DNA of 64,000 bases from the NCBI RefSeq assembly GCF_003351225.1, contig NZ_QQSY01000007.1, positions 85,054 to 149,053 on the forward strand, given 5' to 3'. The notes beneath the pieces were generated by a model. That model did not search any database, was not told the origin of the DNA, and worked only from the letters and a program-made list of their open reading frames with translations. Both the position numbers and the translations under genes were made by a program. Numbering within the stretch: the first letter of the stretch is position 1; every line of letters begins with the position of its first letter. Source of the stretch: Dyella solisilvae. Its GTDB lineage: Bacteria > Pseudomonadota > Gammaproteobacteria > Xanthomonadales > Rhodanobacteraceae. Of this stretch, positions 62,367-64,000 are shown one piece after another.

Positions 62367-63872
62367 ATGTCGCGTGTCCGATTTGTCGTTGGCTTTATGT
62401 GGGCTGCGGTGCTTGGGTGCGCACCGTCGCTGCATGCTCAACAGCACTACAAGATGACCACGCCAATCCCTCCCGAGATCACGACGCCTGCGAAGGTGGA
62501 TACGCGTATCGGCGAACTCACGTTCTTCGATGGCGTCCCTACCAAGGAGACCTCGCAGAAGGCGTTTGACGAACTGGATTTTGTGCGCGGGATTGAAACG
62601 TTCCTCAATGGCATCCCGGGCGCGTCAATGGTGGCCATTCGAAACGGTTCGAAAGCCACCGGCACGGTCGACGGCACGGTCGGCATCTTCGAATCACTGA
62701 TGGATTCGAAATCGCTCTTTCTCACGCCAAACTCAGAGAGCATCTATTACGCAACATGGATCGACTTGAAGAACGGACCGATCGTCGTGGAAAGTCCGCC
62801 GGACGTGCTAGGTGTCGTCAACGACTTCTGGTTCCGCTACGTGTGTGACATGGGCAACGCCGGTCCGGACAAGGGGAAGGGCGGAAAATTCCTGATACTT
62901 CCGCCTGACTACAAAGGGACGCCGCCCAATGGCTACTACGTCTACAAGTCGCCGACCTACGGCAACATCGTGCTCGGGCGTGGCTTCATGCGCAACGGAA
63001 GCCCAAAACCGACGGCGGACACGATCAGGAAAACCATGAGGGTGTATCCACTGTCCGAAGTCTCAGCGCCGCATCCCGCGAAGTTCGTCAACTTGTCAGG
63101 GCGCGAGATGAACACGGTCCACGCCAACGATTTCCGCTTCTTTGAAGAGCTCAACCAGATTGTCCAGGAGGAGCCCGAGGACTCGTATGGTCCAGACATG
63201 ATGGGGTTGTTCAACGCGATCGGGATGAAGAAGGGGAAGCTTTTCGCGCCGGATGCGCGGATGAAGAAGATCCTCACGGAAGCGGTTGCCGTCGGCAACG
63301 CCACGGCGCGCTCGATCGATTTCCGGAACCGAGACCCAGACGCGCTCATTTATCCAGATCGTCACTGGAACACCGCTTTCATTGGTGGCAGTTACGAGTG
63401 GCTGACCAAGGGCGGTGCGCGCAATCTCGACGCGCGCACCATGTTCTTCTACATGGCGACCGTCAACACGCCCGCGATGGCCGTCGCGATGGAAGGCGTG
63501 GGATCGCAATATGCCGCAGCGATCCTCGACTCACGAGGTGATGCGTTCGACGGCGGCAAGACCTACCGGTTGCATGTCGATGCCAACCCGCCGGCGAAGG
63601 ACTTCTGGTCCATCGTGGTTTACGACACGCAGACTCGCTCAATGCTGCAGACGGACCAGCAGTTTCCCAGCCTTTCGAGTCAGAAGAGCATTCAGAAGAA
63701 TGCCGATGGCTCGGTCGACCTCTATTTCGGCCCGAAAGCGCCGGCCGGGAAGCAGGGGAACTGGATACAGACCATTCCAGGCAAGAGCTGGTTTGCCCTG
63801 TTCCGTCTCTACGGTCCGCTGAAGCCGTGGTTCGACAAGTCGTGGAAACTGAGCGACATTGAGCAAATTTGA
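62367..63872 (+). CDS. Exported DUF1254/DUF1214 protein
   Basis: This 501-residue protein has a signal peptide (1-25, ending PSLHAQ). The DUF1254 domain spans about 75-200 (TPNSESIYYATWIDLKNGP and VNDFWFRYVCDMGNAGP are typical). The DUF1214 domain spans about 380-485 (GGKTYRLHVDANPPAKDFWS, IVVYDTQTRSMLQTDQQFPS). Function is unknown; such proteins are common in proteobacteria of soil and are periplasmic. GAGGCGGGG precedes the ATG. It is the last gene of the window, apparently monocistronic. Confidence 0.9.
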   Translation: MSRVRFVVGFMWAAVLGCAPSLHAQQHYKMTTPIPPEITTPAKVDTRIGELTFFDGVPTKETSQKAFDELDFVRGIETFLNGIPGASMVAIRNGSKATGTVDGTVGIFESLMDSKSLFLTPNSESIYYATWIDLKNGPIVVESPPDVLGVVNDFWFRYVCDMGNAGPDKGKGGKFLILPPDYKGTPPNGYYVYKSPTYGNIVLGRGFMRNGSPKPTADTIRKTMRVYPLSEVSAPHPAKFVNLSGREMNTVHANDFRFFEELNQIVQEEPEDSYGPDMMGLFNAIGMKKGKLFAPDARMKKILTEAVAVGNATARSIDFRNRDPDALIYPDRHWNTAFIGGSYEWLTKGGARNLDARTMFFYMATVNTPAMAVAMEGVGSQYAAAILDSRGDAFDGGKTYRLHVDANPPAKDFWSIVVYDTQTRSMLQTDQQFPSLSSQKSIQKNADGSVDLYFGPKAPAGKQGNWIQTIPGKSWFALFRLYGPLKPWFDKSWKLSDIEQI

Positions 63873-64000
63873 TTCCGACTGCTCTAACTAGGGCGCGCCG
63901 GGATAGCGCCGTTTGGGTCCGCTTCCGACCCAGAGCAATGAGATGGACTCCTCCCCGTCTTCGGCATCGAGTGCCAGACTGGAAGCGATAGAACCAGTCG
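63873..64000. other. Window end, no gene seen
   Basis: These 128 bases hold no credible ORF. A copy of the CCGCTTCCGA-type motif lies at 63919-63929 (see the palindrome at 62215). No terminator hairpin with a T-tract is visible. Confidence 0.4.

Overview
The window is high-GC, tightly packed chromosomal DNA of a gammaproteobacterium. Gene order and protein features point to the Xanthomonadales, most likely Rhodanobacteraceae (Dyella, Luteibacter, Rhodanobacter or relatives). The clues are an rpoE-rseA-mucD cluster without rseB running into lepA-lepB-DUF4845-rnc-era-recO, a nagZ-hpt-methylthioinosine phosphorylase cluster, and xylan-utilisation genes behind a palindrome resembling the Xanthomonas xyl-box. 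The genus is inferred; no rRNA is present.

Layout. 1-360: three minus-strand tRNA genes (Asp, Glu, Ala). 0.6-5.8 kb: CPA2 antiporter, periplasmic FKBP isomerase, UDP-glucose dehydrogenase, slyX, DUF2058 protein, closed by a bidirectional terminator. 5.8-11.2 kb: FadB-type beta-oxidation enzyme (minus) diverging from a small unknown protein coupled to a GGDEF/EAL protein. 11.3-20.4 kb: envelope-stress and housekeeping block (sigma-E, anti-sigma, MucD, LepA, LepB, DUF4845, RNase III, Era, RecO). 20.4-25.3 kb: receiver-HPt protein, a YdbH-like AsmA-family protein with its DUF1318 lipoprotein, RlmD. 25.4-31.1 kb: CYTH, NagZ, Hpt, FMN reductase, MTI phosphorylase, cold-shock protein, Tat-type asparaginase, CutC. 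31.1-37.2 kb (minus): ABC exporter, YigZ, anti-sigma-like protein, ECF sigma factor, small membrane protein, lipase-like hydrolase. 37.3-44.6 kb: YdcF, CLC-CBS protein, a REPIN-like repeat, alcohol dehydrogenase (minus), HAD phosphatase, RcnB-like protein, exported amidohydrolase.

45.1-50.3 kb is a Csu-type chaperone-usher pilus locus: a very short SCPU-like protein, a pilin, chaperone, usher and two-domain tip protein. It faces a large secreted protein of unknown function with a His/Asp-rich tail (50.5-52.2 kb). 52.7-55.7 kb is a DesT/FabR-like repressor diverging from a ferredoxin-reductase/fatty-acid-desaturase pair, with a perfect 14+4+14 bp palindrome between them. The reductase appears to be leaderless. 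55.8-59.9 kb is a glucuronoxylan module: GH115 alpha-glucuronidase and GH8 exo-oligoxylanase. 59.9-63.9 kb holds single genes (degraded and intact isoprenylcysteine methyltransferase relatives, Asp/Glu racemase, YciI-like, DUF1254/DUF1214).

I saw no phage, insertion sequence, CRISPR array or toxin-antitoxin module. Most likely to repay follow-up are the desaturase operator with its leaderless start, the possible YnbE-YdbL fusion lipoprotein, the Ycf46-like small protein coupled to a cyclic-di-GMP enzyme, the xyl-box module, and the unknown secreted protein beside the pilus. All function calls rest on reading motifs by eye; no database search was run.
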